In this document: in pieces, positions 17,408-25,821 of the stretch
Position numbering within the stretch: position 1 is the stretch's first letter
How the letters are laid out: every line of letters begins with the position of its first letter
NCBI RefSeq assembly: GCF_030160835.1
Contig: NZ_BSPC01000069.1
Coordinates: 1-64,000, forward strand
Direction: 5' to 3'
Source of the DNA: Labrys miyagiensis
GTDB lineage: Bacteria > Pseudomonadota > Alphaproteobacteria > Rhizobiales > Labraceae
DNA: 64,000 nucleotides
The notes under the pieces: model-generated
What the model was told of the DNA's origin: nothing
The model's input: the letters and a program-made list of their open reading frames with translations, nothing else
Database searches by the model: none
Translations under genes and position numbers: made by a program

Positions 17408-17820
17408 AGCGCCGCCTCCGGCCCAAACAGGCGGTAGGTCGCGGAGAAATCGGCGATGACCGCGCCGTTCAGATCCTCGACATGCGCCTCGATCTGCACA
17501 TCCTCGGGCGCCGAGGGATCGGCCCGGCGGGTGATGAAGAAACGTACATCATCACCGATGCGGAGCGTGCGGCGATAGCAGAAGCGCTGGGCGATCAGCA
17601 CGGGGATAAGGCTGTCGTCGCCCGTCAGGTCGTCGAAGGCAGCGCGGGCGGCGGGGTGCCAGAGCCAGACGGCGGGAAAGGTGGCGGGCACCTCGTCGGC
17701 AGGCGCGGCATCGAGCTCGTCAATTGCCGTGGCGGCACGATAGCGCCCGACAGCGTCTGCCTCGACACGGGCCTCCACGGGGCCAATGCGTAGATGAGGC
17801 ATGAGAGAAGGCACTGCCAT
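17404..17820 (-). CDS. Hot-dog fold dehydratase partner subunit (FAS1-like dehydratase type)
   Basis: A protein of about 138 residues with hot-dog features but without the hydratase Asp-x5-His signature. It resembles the non-catalytic N-terminal half of FAS1-like dehydratases: RYRAATAIDEL, PATFPAVWLWHPAA, and a closing ADFSATYRLFGP strand. Next to the MaoC gene it probably supplies the structural half of a heterodimer. I take the ATG at 17820. A GTG at 17832 and an ATG at 17802 are alternatives. The family B element lies directly upstream and separates it from the ketoacyl synthase gene, but the strand and theme are the same. Confidence 0.7.
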   Translation of the reverse strand: MAVPSLMPHLRIGPVEARVEADAVGRYRAATAIDELDAAPADEVPATFPAVWLWHPAARAAFDDLTGDDSLIPVLIAQRFCYRRTLRIGDDVRFFITRRADPSAPEDVQIEAHVEDLNGAVIADFSATYRLFGPEAAL

Positions 17821-17832
17821 TCTCACCGTCAC

Positions 17833-18068
17833 CGAGAAGGGCGCGACTTGCCTTCCCCACGAAGCTGGGGAAGGTGGCCCGACGAAGTCGGGTCGGATGG
17901 GGTGTGGCCCGACGTGTGGCGGGCTCTCGGAATGAGGCGCGGATTCGCGATCGGACCCACGGCTCCTCCTTCAAAGCCGAGCCCGCCGGGCCACACCCCC
18001 TCCGAGCCGACTTCGTCGGCCCACCTCCCCCAGCTTCGTGGGGGAGGCTCGCGTCGCGCCCTTCTCTC
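17833..18068. repeat. Palindromic element, family B (intergenic copy, long arms)
   Basis: The arms extend further than in other copies. ACCGAGAAGGGCGCGACTTG begins the left arm and GCGTCGCGCCCTTCTCTC ends the right one. The core CCTTCCCCACGAAGCTGGGG and its inverted partner sit inside, with a second pair around GGCCCGACGAAGTCGGGTCG. It fills nearly the whole gap between the ketoacyl synthase stop and the dehydratase gene. Confidence 0.9.
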
Positions 18069-18091
18069 TAGGAAGCCACCGAGCCCTGACA

Positions 18092-19303
18092 TCATACCCG
18101 CCCCACCACCAGCACGGCATTGATGCCGCCGAAGGCGAAGGAATTGGACATGGCATGGCGCATGGTCACGGCCCGTTTCTGCCCCGGCACGCAGTCAAGA
18201 TCGCATTTGGGGTCCGGCGTTGTCCAGTTGATGGTGGGCGGGGCTACGCCTTCGCGCAACGCCATCACCGTCACGGCCAGCTCGATCGCCCCGCCGGCGC
18301 CGAGGCCGTGGCCGTGCACGGGCTTGGTCGAGGACACCGGCAGGCCCGGCAGCCTGTCGCCGAAGACGAGCTTCAGTGCGGCAGCCTCGGTCGTGTCATT
18401 GGCGAGCGTGCCGGTGCCATGAGCATTGATATAGTCGATCGCCTCGACCGGCAGGCCGGCATCCTCGAGCGCCTCCCGCATCGCCGTGGCGGCGCCCTGG
18501 GCATCGGGGCGCACGATATCGCCGGCATCGCTGGACGTGCCATAGCCGCAGAGCTCGGCCAAGGGCGTGGCGCCGCGCGCACGCATCGCCTCCTCGCTCT
18601 CCAGCACAAAGATCCCTGCCCCTTCGCCCAGCACCATGCCGTTGCGGTCCTTGGAGAAGGGCCGGCAGGCATCGGGCGAAAGTACGCGCAGCGCCTCCCA
18701 GCCCTTCATGCCGGAAGCCGTGATGCAGGCTTCGGCGCCACCGACCACGGCGCGGTCGACGACGCCGGCGCGGATGAAATGGGCGCCGAGTCCGACAGCC
18801 TGCGTGCCCGAGGCGCAGGCGCTGGCCACCGCGAAGGAGGGACCGCGCGCGCCATAGCGGGCGCTGAGCTGCGAGGCGGCGGCATTGGGCATCAGGCGCG
18901 GCACGCTCCAGGGGTCGAGGCGCTGGCCCGTGACATAGGCATTGTGCATGCCGGCCTCGATCGTATCGCCGCCGCCGATGCCTGTGCCGATGATGGTGGC
19001 GGCTCTCAAGCCAAGCTTCTCCCCGCGCGGGAACCCGGCCTGCGCCAGCGCCTCGTCACCCGCCACGATGGCAAGCTGGGTGAAGCGGTCGCAGAAAGGC
19101 AGCACGTCGGCGTCGATATGGTCGGCCGGATTGAAGCCGCGCAGTTGGCCGGCGATGCGGATATTGTGCTTGAGCGGACGAGGCACTTCGAGCGGGCCGA
19201 TGGCGCTGCGGCCCTCGCGAGCGGCCTCCCACAGCGCCGGTACACCGAGCCCCGCCGCGGTTGCCGCGCCCATGCCGGTGATGAAAACGCGTCTCTTGCT
19301 CAA
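18092..19303 (-). CDS. Beta-ketoacyl-ACP synthase (FabF/KAS II type)
   Basis: A 403-residue thiolase-fold condensing enzyme. The catalytic Cys is C163 (ASACASGT), the two His are H295 (NAHGTGT) and H332 (in VHGHGLGAGGAIE), and the Lys is K327. The C-terminal NSFAFGG motif is also present. It would extend an acyl chain on ACP with malonyl-ACP. I prefer the TTG immediately after the ACP stop (giving MSKRRVFITGMG, the usual FabF start). A TTG 21 bases upstream would overlap the ACP gene. Its ACP partner is the preceding gene. It is unlikely to be the housekeeping FabF, since it sits with glycosyltransferases and a split dehydratase. Confidence 0.9.
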   Translation of the reverse strand: MSKRRVFITGMGAATAAGLGVPALWEAAREGRSAIGPLEVPRPLKHNIRIAGQLRGFNPADHIDADVLPFCDRFTQLAIVAGDEALAQAGFPRGEKLGLRAATIIGTGIGGGDTIEAGMHNAYVTGQRLDPWSVPRLMPNAAASQLSARYGARGPSFAVASACASGTQAVGLGAHFIRAGVVDRAVVGGAEACITASGMKGWEALRVLSPDACRPFSKDRNGMVLGEGAGIFVLESEEAMRARGATPLAELCGYGTSSDAGDIVRPDAQGAATAMREALEDAGLPVEAIDYINAHGTGTLANDTTEAAALKLVFGDRLPGLPVSSTKPVHGHGLGAGGAIELAVTVMALREGVAPPTINWTTPDPKCDLDCVPGQKRAVTMRHAMSNSFAFGGINAVLVVGRV

Positions 19304-19304
19304 A

Positions 19305-19589
19305 TCAGGACTTTTCGCTGGCAATACGCGCCAGCACCCCGTCGATGAAGGACTTCAGATCCTTGGCTTCGGCAATCGAGCCGTCCATCGGGATATAGAC
19401 GTCGAACTTCTCCTCCACCGCGGTGAGGATCATCACGATATCGATGGATTTCAGGCCAAGCGTTTCGAATGTCGCGTCCGGCGTGACCTTTTCACGGTCG
19501 ACCATGCCTTCGGATACGATCAGGTCGACGACCTGATCGTAGACATGCTGGGGATCGGACAGGAGGTTTTCTTGTGTTTCGGTCGACAT
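19305..19589 (-). CDS. Acyl carrier protein of the specialised lipid cluster
   Basis: A 94-residue acyl carrier protein. The phosphopantetheine attachment site is S48 in LGLKSIDIVM, where the usual DSL is replaced by KSI. The four-helix pattern is intact and the protein is acidic (VEEKFDVYIPMDGS). The unusual attachment motif separates it from housekeeping AcpP and from AcpXL, which carry DSL. The ATG at 19589 follows a GGAAAGAAG site; an ATG 15 bases upstream is less well placed. It feeds the ketoacyl synthase encoded immediately after it. Confidence 0.9.
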   Translation of the reverse strand: MSTETQENLLSDPQHVYDQVVDLIVSEGMVDREKVTPDATFETLGLKSIDIVMILTAVEEKFDVYIPMDGSIAEAKDLKSFIDGVLARIASEKS

Positions 19590-19610
19590 CTTCTTTCCAG
19601 GCACGGCGGT

Positions 19611-20765
19611 TTATTCCGCGCGAAGAGGCTGAATCGATGCTTCGAAGACGCCGAAGCGTCGAGTCGACTGGGCCCCGAGCCATTCAACAACGCTCGTCAT
19701 GGCATAGTTGTCGTCAAGAATCCAACCGCATTCCAAATCTTGCACACCGGTTATATCGGCCCTGCGCATCAATTCATCCACCAGGATGAGCGACACGCTG
19801 GCGCCGGAGACCGAGCCGACCAGCCGGGGCGCGACGCCGAACAGCACGGCACGGCCGCCGGTAAAGCGCCGCGTCAGGCCGCGCCAGGCGAGCTTCAGCC
19901 AACCAAACGGCGAAGGCGCCCCGCCGAGATCGCCGGTGATCTCGAAGACATTGGGCAGGAAAAGGGCAAAGCCGACCAGCTCGTCGCCCTTCTCGACGAA
20001 GACGCCGTAATCCGACTTGAGCAACGGCTTGAAGGCCTTGATCATCGCCGCCATTTCCGCCGGCGAGACCGGCACGAAGCCCCAATTCGCCGCCCAGGAG
20101 CCGTTGAAGAGCGCACGGCCGAACTCGGCATCCTCGGCCAGATGGTCCATGCGCATGGAGCGCACCGAAAAGCCCCTGCGACGGCGCTCCATGCCGAGCT
20201 TTTCGAGCCGCTCGGCAAGGTCGCTGCCGCGGCGATCGAAAGCATAGGAATGCAGCACCTTCACCAGCCGGCAGCCGGCAGCCTCCAGATGGGCGCGCAG
20301 ATAGGGCGGATGCCAGGGCATCAGCACCATGGGCGGGGCGGTGAAGCCTTCGATCAAGAGGCCGGATTCGGCATTGATGGAGAGGGTGAAGGGCCCGCGC
20401 ATCAGGCTCTTGCCCTTGCCCGCCAGAAAAGCGCGGGCCGTCTCGACTAGGGCCGCGACCACCTCGGCATCGTCGATCGCATCGAGGCAGCCGAAGAAGC
20501 CGGCGCCCTCGTGCTGCGGGCCGGTGGCGAGATGGTCGATTTGCGCCGAGATGCGGCCAACGGGCCTGTTTTCCGCGTCATAGGCGAGCCAGTAGGCCGC
20601 CTCGCCATGGGTCCAGAAGGCACTCTTCTTCGGGTCGATCAATTGCGCCCGGTCATGGTCGAGCGGGGCGACAAAGTCGGGGAAGTCGGCATAGATCCGC
20701 CGCGGCAAGGCGATGAACACGGCCAGGTCGCGCTTGGAGGATACGGGGCGGATGGTGGAAGGCAT
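19611..20765 (-). CDS. GNAT-like acyltransferase, first gene of the lipid cluster
   Basis: A 384-residue protein that looks like a GNAT-superfamily member: IRPVSSKRDLAVFIALPRRI at the start, AYDAENRPVGRISAQID (a beta-4 strand region) at about 80-96, and a C-terminal strand-helix set around YGVFVEKGDELVGFALFLPN. Relatives are annotated as N-acetyltransferases or conserved hypotheticals of about this length. Position 5' of the ACP gene, 22 bases away, suggests it transfers an acyl chain from the cluster ACP to an amine or hydroxyl. That role is inference. It starts at an ATG at 20765, divergent from the ABC exporter. Confidence 0.65.
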   Translation of the reverse strand: MPSTIRPVSSKRDLAVFIALPRRIYADFPDFVAPLDHDRAQLIDPKKSAFWTHGEAAYWLAYDAENRPVGRISAQIDHLATGPQHEGAGFFGCLDAIDDAEVVAALVETARAFLAGKGKSLMRGPFTLSINAESGLLIEGFTAPPMVLMPWHPPYLRAHLEAAGCRLVKVLHSYAFDRRGSDLAERLEKLGMERRRRGFSVRSMRMDHLAEDAEFGRALFNGSWAANWGFVPVSPAEMAAMIKAFKPLLKSDYGVFVEKGDELVGFALFLPNVFEITGDLGGAPSPFGWLKLAWRGLTRRFTGGRAVLFGVAPRLVGSVSGASVSLILVDELMRRADITGVQDLECGWILDDNYAMTSVVEWLGAQSTRRFGVFEASIQPLRAE

Positions 20766-20832
20766 AACGGATCCAGGGCGCGAGCGGCTCCTCCACTAGA
20801 GGAAATCCACCGCGAATTGAAATGGCTTTGTT

Positions 20833-20848
20833 GCACGCTATAGCGTGC
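20833..20848. promoter_or_regulatory. 16-bp perfect palindrome between divergent lipid cluster and exporter
   Basis: GCACGCTATAGCGTGC is its own reverse complement. It lies in the 123-base gap between the divergently transcribed GNAT gene and ABC permease gene, a place where a dimeric regulator could control both. No matching regulator gene was identified nearby. Confidence 0.5.
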
Positions 20849-20888
20849 TAAGCGTTACGCCCTCTCGAACTCGTCCGGGAAACCGCCC

Positions 20889-21686
20889 TTGCTGCAGCCC
20901 TTCGCCGATATCTGGCGCCAGCGCGAACTCTTCCGCGCCATCCTGACGCGCGAATTGCAGGTGCGCTTCCGCGGCTCGGTTTTCGGCTGGGCCTGGGCGA
21001 TCCTGTCGCCGCTGGTGATGCTGTCGATCTACACGCTGGTCTTCGCCGGCGCGCTCAAGGTCGGCAGCAGCCACAGCGATGGCGGACGCTTCGACTACGC
21101 CTTCTCCATCTTCGTGGGGCTGGTGGTGTTCAGCTTCTTCTCCGAGATCGCCTATCGCGCCCCACTGCTGCTCGCCGAGCACAAGGACATCATCCGCCGC
21201 TCGATCTTCCCGCCGCAGATCCTCGCCTGGATCGCCGTGGCGCGAGGCGGCGTCTACATGCTGATCGCGCTCGGCGTGCTGCTGGCGGGGCAGCTCCTCA
21301 TCAACCAGTCGATCCACTGGTCCTGGCTGGCCCTGCCTTTCATCCTCCTGCCGCTCTGCCTCAGCCTGCTCGGCATCGTCTGGATCCTTTCCACCATCGG
21401 CGCGTTGACCAGCGACCTCAATCATCTGATCATCTCGATCATCCCGGTGGCGATGTTCGCAACGCCGGTGTTCTACGAGGCGGGCAATGTGCCGGAGGGC
21501 TGGCGCTGGGTGCTCTATCTCAACCCGCTCACCAGCATCATCGAGATGATGCGCACAGTGATCCTGCGGGGCGAGTGGCCGGATCTTCCGATCTATGCGG
21601 CGAGCCTCGTGACGGCACTCGTGCTCTTCTATGCCGGCCGGACCCTGTTCATGCGGAAGAAGACCATCCTTGTCGATATCATCTGA
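20889..21686 (+). CDS. ABC-2 type export permease (Wzm-like)
   Basis: A 265-residue permease of the polysaccharide/lipid exporter (ABC-2, TagG/Wzm) class. It has six membrane segments and the N-terminal amphipathic block REVLRF-like (RAILTRELQVRFRGSVFGWAW shortened: LTRELQVRFRGS). The NPLTSIIEMMR motif near the C terminus is typical of the family. The only available start is TTG at 20889, because an in-frame stop lies at 20841. It is followed directly by its ATPase gene. Export of a lipid-linked glycan made by the divergent cluster is a reasonable inference. Confidence 0.85.
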   Translation: MLQPFADIWRQRELFRAILTRELQVRFRGSVFGWAWAILSPLVMLSIYTLVFAGALKVGSSHSDGGRFDYAFSIFVGLVVFSFFSEIAYRAPLLLAEHKDIIRRSIFPPQILAWIAVARGGVYMLIALGVLLAGQLLINQSIHWSWLALPFILLPLCLSLLGIVWILSTIGALTSDLNHLIISIIPVAMFATPVFYEAGNVPEGWRWVLYLNPLTSIIEMMRTVILRGEWPDLPIYAASLVTALVLFYAGRTLFMRKKTILVDII

Positions 21687-22491
21687 ACAGCGGCGCCCCA
21701 GCGCGATCTCAGCCGCGCCCGCAACGTCGGGCCTGGCGGTGGACTGCCGCGACGTCGGCAAAGCCTACCAGTTCTACCGCCGGCCGATCGACCAGGTGAA
21801 GCAGGTGCTGTTCGGTGGCCGCAAGCGCTATTACGATGAATATTGGGCGCTCAGGGACATCAGCTTTACCATTGGCAAGGGCGCTGCCGTCGGCATTGTC
21901 GGGCGCAACGGCTCGGGCAAGTCGACCCTCCTCCAGATCCTGTGCGGCATCACGGCTCCGACCGTCGGCTCCATCGTGGTGAACGGGCGCATCGCCCCCG
22001 TGCTCGCGCTGGGCGCCGCCTTCGACTACGAGCTGACGGGCCGGGAGAACTGCTATCTCTCCGGCGCCATTCTCGGCCTGAAACGGGCCGAGGTGACTCA
22101 GCGACTATCAGCCATCCAGGAACTCTGCGGCCTCGGCGATTTCTTCGAGCAGCCGGTGAAGCTCTATTCCAGCGGCATGGGCGCCCGCCTCGCCTTCGCC
22201 ATCTGTGCCCATGCCGATGGCGACGTGCTGATCGTCGACGAAGCGCTGGCGGTGGGGGACGATGCCTTCCGCGAGCGCTGCCGCAGGCTGATTCGCGGCT
22301 TCCGCGAGCGCGGCACCATCCTCTTCGTCTCACACGACCTCGACCAGGTCATGGATCTGTGCGAGCGCACGATCTGGATCGACCGCGGCAGAGTGCGGGC
22401 CGATAGTGATACGCCTGGAGTGATTACGGATTACTGCAAGGCACTGGCGGAGGAGCCCGATGATCCGAACCGGTTTGCGTTCATGACGTGA
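21670..22491 (+). CDS. ABC exporter ATPase (Wzt-like)
   Basis: A 273-residue ATP-binding subunit of a polysaccharide/teichoic-type exporter. Walker A is GRNGSGKST, the signature is YSSGMGARLAFA (a variant LSGGQ as usual in Wzt/TagH), Walker B is VLIVDEALAVGDD, and the H-loop is FVSHD. The VNGRIAPVLALGAAFDYELT block is characteristic of Wzt. There is no C-terminal carbohydrate-binding domain, so it is the short form. The TTG at 21670 follows GGAAGAAG and overlaps the permease by 17 bases. An ATG at 21631 would overlap by more. The stop abuts a family A palindrome. Confidence 0.9.
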   Translation: MSISSEQRRPSAISAAPATSGLAVDCRDVGKAYQFYRRPIDQVKQVLFGGRKRYYDEYWALRDISFTIGKGAAVGIVGRNGSGKSTLLQILCGITAPTVGSIVVNGRIAPVLALGAAFDYELTGRENCYLSGAILGLKRAEVTQRLSAIQELCGLGDFFEQPVKLYSSGMGARLAFAICAHADGDVLIVDEALAVGDDAFRERCRRLIRGFRERGTILFVSHDLDQVMDLCERTIWIDRGRVRADSDTPGVITDYCKALAEEPDDPNRFAFMT

Positions 22492-22682
22492 CCGGGAGCG
22501 CGGACATCTCAGCGACATGGTTGCATGTCGCGATGTCCGCTCTTGAAACACTACGGTTCGAAGATATGGCTCTGCCCTCGCCGAAAGTTGTGGCTGCCTT
22601 CGGTCGTGGCCTTCACGACAGTCATCGCCTCTGTCGAGGAACGATTCGTTTCAAAAGCGGACAGGATGTCCGCGCTCCCGGT
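22491..22682. repeat. Palindromic element, family A with extended tip
   Basis: ACCGGGAGCGCGGACATC opens the left arm and GTCCGCGCTCCCGGT closes the right arm. The left hairpin has an additional stem, CGACATGGTTGCATGTCG, inserted at its tip. The element begins at the last base of the ABC ATPase stop and ends at the first base of the opposing gene's stop. Confidence 0.9.
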
Positions 22683-23242
22683 CAGGCCCGGCGCCTCTGC
22701 GGTTCGACATAGGTCGCGAAGACATGGTCCCAGAACGAGGTGACCACGCCGTAATTGCCCTCATCGCCGCGGTAGTGATGCACCATGTGGTTGACGCGCA
22801 GGCGATAGAGCAGGCTGCCGGGCTTCGGCGCCCAGTGGTGCGACGCATGGTGAACCAGCATATAGGCGAGGTAACCGCCCAGAATTCCTGAGAAAAATCC
22901 ACCAGCAAAAGCGTGGCTGACGAAGTAGAAGGGTAGATAGAATACCAGGAAGAACAAGCCAACGCTGAGGAAGGACGGCGCTCCGATCATGCCTCTCGGC
23001 TCCTGATGGTGCGCATCATGCAATTTATCGAAAACAGGCACCGCATGGTATACCCAGCGATGAATGATGTATTCCACCAATGTCCAGACCATGCATCCGA
23101 AGACAAACGCCGCCAGCCAGAGGCCGAGCGCCGTCGCATCACGCTGTATGAGCGTGGCGATCAACAGGCCGAACGCCACCAGCGGACACAGTACAAAATC
23201 ACCGAAATAGAGAAACCTGCCTAGATGCATGCACTTCACCAT
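22682..23242 (-). CDS. Fatty acid hydroxylase / sterol desaturase superfamily protein
   Basis: A 186-residue integral membrane protein with four hydrophobic segments. The histidine clusters of the di-iron family are present: HRWVYH (about 61-66), HDAHH (75-79), HHASHHW (131-137) and NHMVHHY (151-157). Members hydroxylate or desaturate lipids, sterols or carotenoids using O2. The protein is short but has the full His set. The start is uncertain between ATGs at 23242 and 23230. It converges on the exporter genes. It might modify the lipid made by the nearby cluster, which is only inference from proximity. Confidence 0.85.
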   Translation of the reverse strand: MVKCMHLGRFLYFGDFVLCPLVAFGLLIATLIQRDATALGLWLAAFVFGCMVWTLVEYIIHRWVYHAVPVFDKLHDAHHQEPRGMIGAPSFLSVGLFFLVFYLPFYFVSHAFAGGFFSGILGGYLAYMLVHHASHHWAPKPGSLLYRLRVNHMVHHYRGDEGNYGVVTSFWDHVFATYVEPQRRRA

Positions 23243-23376
23243 TCAACGAAGCCAGAGCAGTATAATTATATTTCATGGTGATTGCGACAGTTTGAGGACA
23301 GTGGGGTGCGTCGATGCGGCGCGGGTTCATAGACATGTCTTGCGAGCGTCGCACGGAGGGAGATCGCGCCTCGGTG

Positions 23377-23489
23377 TGCCGATCTCCAGATCGGCACGGA
23401 AACGAGGCATCGCTGGGTTGCGCGCGGCCTAAGGGTACCAAGCGCGATAAGCGTCGTGGTTCCGTACCGACCTGGAGGTCGGCACACCG
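23377..23489. repeat. Palindromic element, family A variant with GCCGATCTCCAGATCGGC hairpins
   Basis: The left arm is GTGTGCCGATCTCCAGATCG plus GCAC, and the right arm is GTACCGACCTGGAGGTCGGC plus ACACCG. The outer GTGTGCCG/CGGCACAC ends pair. The hairpin stem bases differ between the arms while staying self-complementary. It ends three bases before the gntR stop. Confidence 0.8.
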
Positions 23490-23491
23490 TC

Positions 23492-24181
23492 TCACCCCAG
23501 CGCGGTCTTGCCGATGATGCGCATGCCATCGCCGATATCGGCTTCAATCGCCGCGCGCAGTTCGGCGGCGTTGCCCTGCTCGATGGCCTGGATGGCACGG
23601 CCATGCTGGTCGACCAGACCGGTCATGTCGAGCCCGTCATAGACATTGCGCATGAAAGGGCCGAACTGCAGCCACAGCGTCTCGATCAGCGGCAGCAGGA
23701 CGGTCGAGGGCACCGCGCTGTAGATGGCGAAGTGGAAGGCGTGATTGGCTTGCATGTAGCCTTCGGCATTGTCTTCGGCGAGGCACGCTTCCACCCTGGC
23801 GTCATGCGCCCTGATCAAGGCGAGGCGCTCGGCATTAATGGCCGGCAGGGCGCGCTCGGCGGCCTCGCCTTCCAGGAGCATGCGCACGCGCACCAGTTCC
23901 TCGAAGCGGGCCGGCGTCATCACGGGAACGCTGACCCGCCGCGTTGCGGTGAGGGCGAGCGCTCCCTCCGCCACCAGCCGCGTGACCGCCGCCCGCACCG
24001 GCATCGGGCTGACTTCGAGCATATCGGCGAGGCCGCGCAGGGTCACGGGGCGCCCCGGCACGAAACGCCCGCCCACCAGGCCGGTGCGGATCGCCTCGTA
24101 AACCTTGTCATGCACAGGCGCGGATTTGCTCTCGGACGTACTCGTGGACCTACTCGTGGACATGGGCGACAGGGACTCCAT
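23492..24181 (-). CDS. GntR-family transcriptional regulator (FCD-type)
   Basis: A 229-residue regulator. The winged helix-turn-helix spans roughly residues 20-85 (VYEAIRTGLVGGRFVPGRPV, LRGLADMLEVSPMPVRAAVT) and an FCD all-helical effector domain follows, with the metal-binding His in NHAFHFAIY and in DQHGRAI. Divergent placement next to a gamma-glutamyl-polyamine ligase-like gene and PotF suggests it senses a polyamine or its catabolite. The ATG at 24181 is my choice. The ATG at 24163 and a longer form from 24220 are possible, but the longer one would run through the operator. Confidence 0.9.
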   Translation of the reverse strand: MESLSPMSTSRSTSTSESKSAPVHDKVYEAIRTGLVGGRFVPGRPVTLRGLADMLEVSPMPVRAAVTRLVAEGALALTATRRVSVPVMTPARFEELVRVRMLLEGEAAERALPAINAERLALIRAHDARVEACLAEDNAEGYMQANHAFHFAIYSAVPSTVLLPLIETLWLQFGPFMRNVYDGLDMTGLVDQHGRAIQAIEQGNAAELRAAIEADIGDGMRIIGKTALG

Positions 24182-24197
24182 TTGACACAACGGAAAT

Positions 24198-24209
24198 TTG
24201 TGATCACAA
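24198..24209. promoter_or_regulatory. Candidate GntR operator
   Basis: TTGTGATCACAA is a perfect 12-bp palindrome between the divergent gntR and glutamine-synthetase-like genes, of the size and symmetry bound by GntR/FadR-type dimers. It lies 16 bases before the gntR start, so autoregulation is likely. It also resembles a CRP half-site pair. Confidence 0.65.
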
Positions 24210-24264
24210 TTATAGCGCATGAAGGACGCGTCTAGAAGCGGCGTGCTCCAAAATCCGGTGCATC

Positions 24265-25632
24265 ATGGGATTTCAAACGCACGGCGTGTCCAAACTCGCC
24301 GGCGCCGAGGCTCGAATGCCTCACACCACCGAGATCGACGTCATCGAGGTGCTTCTTCCCGATACCAACGGCATCCTGCGCGGCAAGTGGCTGCCCGGCT
24401 CGGCCATCGACAAGATTCTGAAGGATGGCGTGGCCATGCCTCAGTCGATGTTCGGGCTCGATGTCTGGGGCCGTGAAGTCGCGGAGACCGGCATCCATAT
24501 CGAGACTGGCGACAAGGACGGCCTCTGCCGTCCCGTCCCCGGCACGCTGAAGCCCGTTCCCTGGTCGCCGCAGCCCGCCATGCAGGCGCTGGTCTCGATG
24601 TACCTGCCGGACGGCCGGCCCTGGATGCTCGATCCGCGCCATATTCTTGAGGCGCAGCTCGACCGGCTGACCGCCCGCGGCTTCAAGCCCGTGGTGGCCT
24701 TCGAGCTCGAATTCTACCTTCTCCGCACCGGCGACGACAGACCTGGCGCGACGCCGAGGACGGTCTTCCACCGCGAGAGCGGGCCGGCGCGCCAGAACAT
24801 GTATTCGATCTCGGATCTCGACGAGTTCGCGCCGGTGATCCAGGAGATGCGCGAGGCAGCGAAGATCCAGGGCCTGCCGGCGGATTCGGTGATCTCCGAG
24901 GCGGCGCCAGGCCAATTCGAGATCAATCTCTACCACCGCGACGACGCCATGGCCGCCGCCGACGACGCCGTGCTGCTGCGCCGCCTGATCCAGGGCGTGG
25001 CGCGCAAGCATGGCCTGAAGGCAAGCTTCATGCCCAAGCCCTATCTCGATAGCGCGGGCTCGGGCATGCACATCCATGCCAGCCTCCTCGACGCCGAGGG
25101 CGCCAATGTCTTCGCCAAGCCCGGATCGGGCGAAGCGACGCTGCGCCATGCCGTCGGCGGCCTCCTCGAGCACATGCCGGAAACGGCGCTCATGTTTGTC
25201 TCCAGCTTCAACGGCTTCCGCCGCCTGATGCCGGGCTCCTATGCGCCTGTTTCCCTCACCTGGGGCTATGACAACCGCTCGGTGGCGGTGCGCATCCCCA
25301 ACGGCAAGCCGGCGGCAACGCGCATCGAGCACCGCATCGCCGGTGCCGATGCCAATCCCTATCTCGTGCTGGCCGCCATTCTCGCCGCCCTGGATGAAGG
25401 GATCGAGAAGCGAATCGCCGCGCCGGAACCGATCACCGGCAACGCCTACGATCTCGGCGCGCCACGCCTGTCCGCCTCCATGCAGGAAGCCGTCCGCCTT
25501 TTCAGGGCGTCCGACTTCGCGCGGCGTCGCTTCGGGGAGGCTTTCGCGCGTATCTATGCCATCATGAAAGAGATGGAATGCGCCGAATTCGAGCGTCGCA
25601 TCTCGAGCCTGGAGTATGATACCTATCTCTAG
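24265..25632 (+). CDS. Glutamine-synthetase-like ligase (gamma-glutamylpolyamine synthetase type)
   Basis: A 455-residue protein of the glutamine synthetase family, class III/PuuA group. The beta-grasp start has LLPDTNGILRGKWL, then the metal-binding FELEFYLL and SEAAPGQFEINL, GSGMHIHASL, the RRLMPGSYAP loop, and the NRSVAVRIPNG and TRIEHRIAGADANPYL blocks. It would ligate glutamate to an amine such as putrescine using ATP. The ATG at 24265 gives a 17-residue leader. An ATG at 24316 behind GAGG is a fair alternative. PotF follows after 189 bases and a GntR regulator is divergent, which fits polyamine use. A true nitrogen-assimilation GlnA is unlikely given divergence and context. Confidence 0.9.
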   Translation: MGFQTHGVSKLAGAEARMPHTTEIDVIEVLLPDTNGILRGKWLPGSAIDKILKDGVAMPQSMFGLDVWGREVAETGIHIETGDKDGLCRPVPGTLKPVPWSPQPAMQALVSMYLPDGRPWMLDPRHILEAQLDRLTARGFKPVVAFELEFYLLRTGDDRPGATPRTVFHRESGPARQNMYSISDLDEFAPVIQEMREAAKIQGLPADSVISEAAPGQFEINLYHRDDAMAAADDAVLLRRLIQGVARKHGLKASFMPKPYLDSAGSGMHIHASLLDAEGANVFAKPGSGEATLRHAVGGLLEHMPETALMFVSSFNGFRRLMPGSYAPVSLTWGYDNRSVAVRIPNGKPAATRIEHRIAGADANPYLVLAAILAALDEGIEKRIAAPEPITGNAYDLGAPRLSASMQEAVRLFRASDFARRRFGEAFARIYAIMKEMECAEFERRISSLEYDTYL

Positions 25633-25821
25633 GTCAAGCTGGATACAACCAATGCGTGTGTAAGGCATAAAATACACATAAACCGCCTGAAAATGCATCA
25701 CGCCAAAATAACGCAACAACGGGCTTCGGAAGGGTTGAGCAGAGCGCACAGGCGTTCTAGCCTTTCGACAATAACGCTGCGTCCGGGAATACGCAGTGTT
25801 CATCCAGAGGAGGTGTTCCCG

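Noticed and set aside
18038-19348. Plus-strand open frame of 436 codons
   Set aside because: Antisense to the ketoacyl synthase gene, whose Cys-His-His triad is unmistakable.
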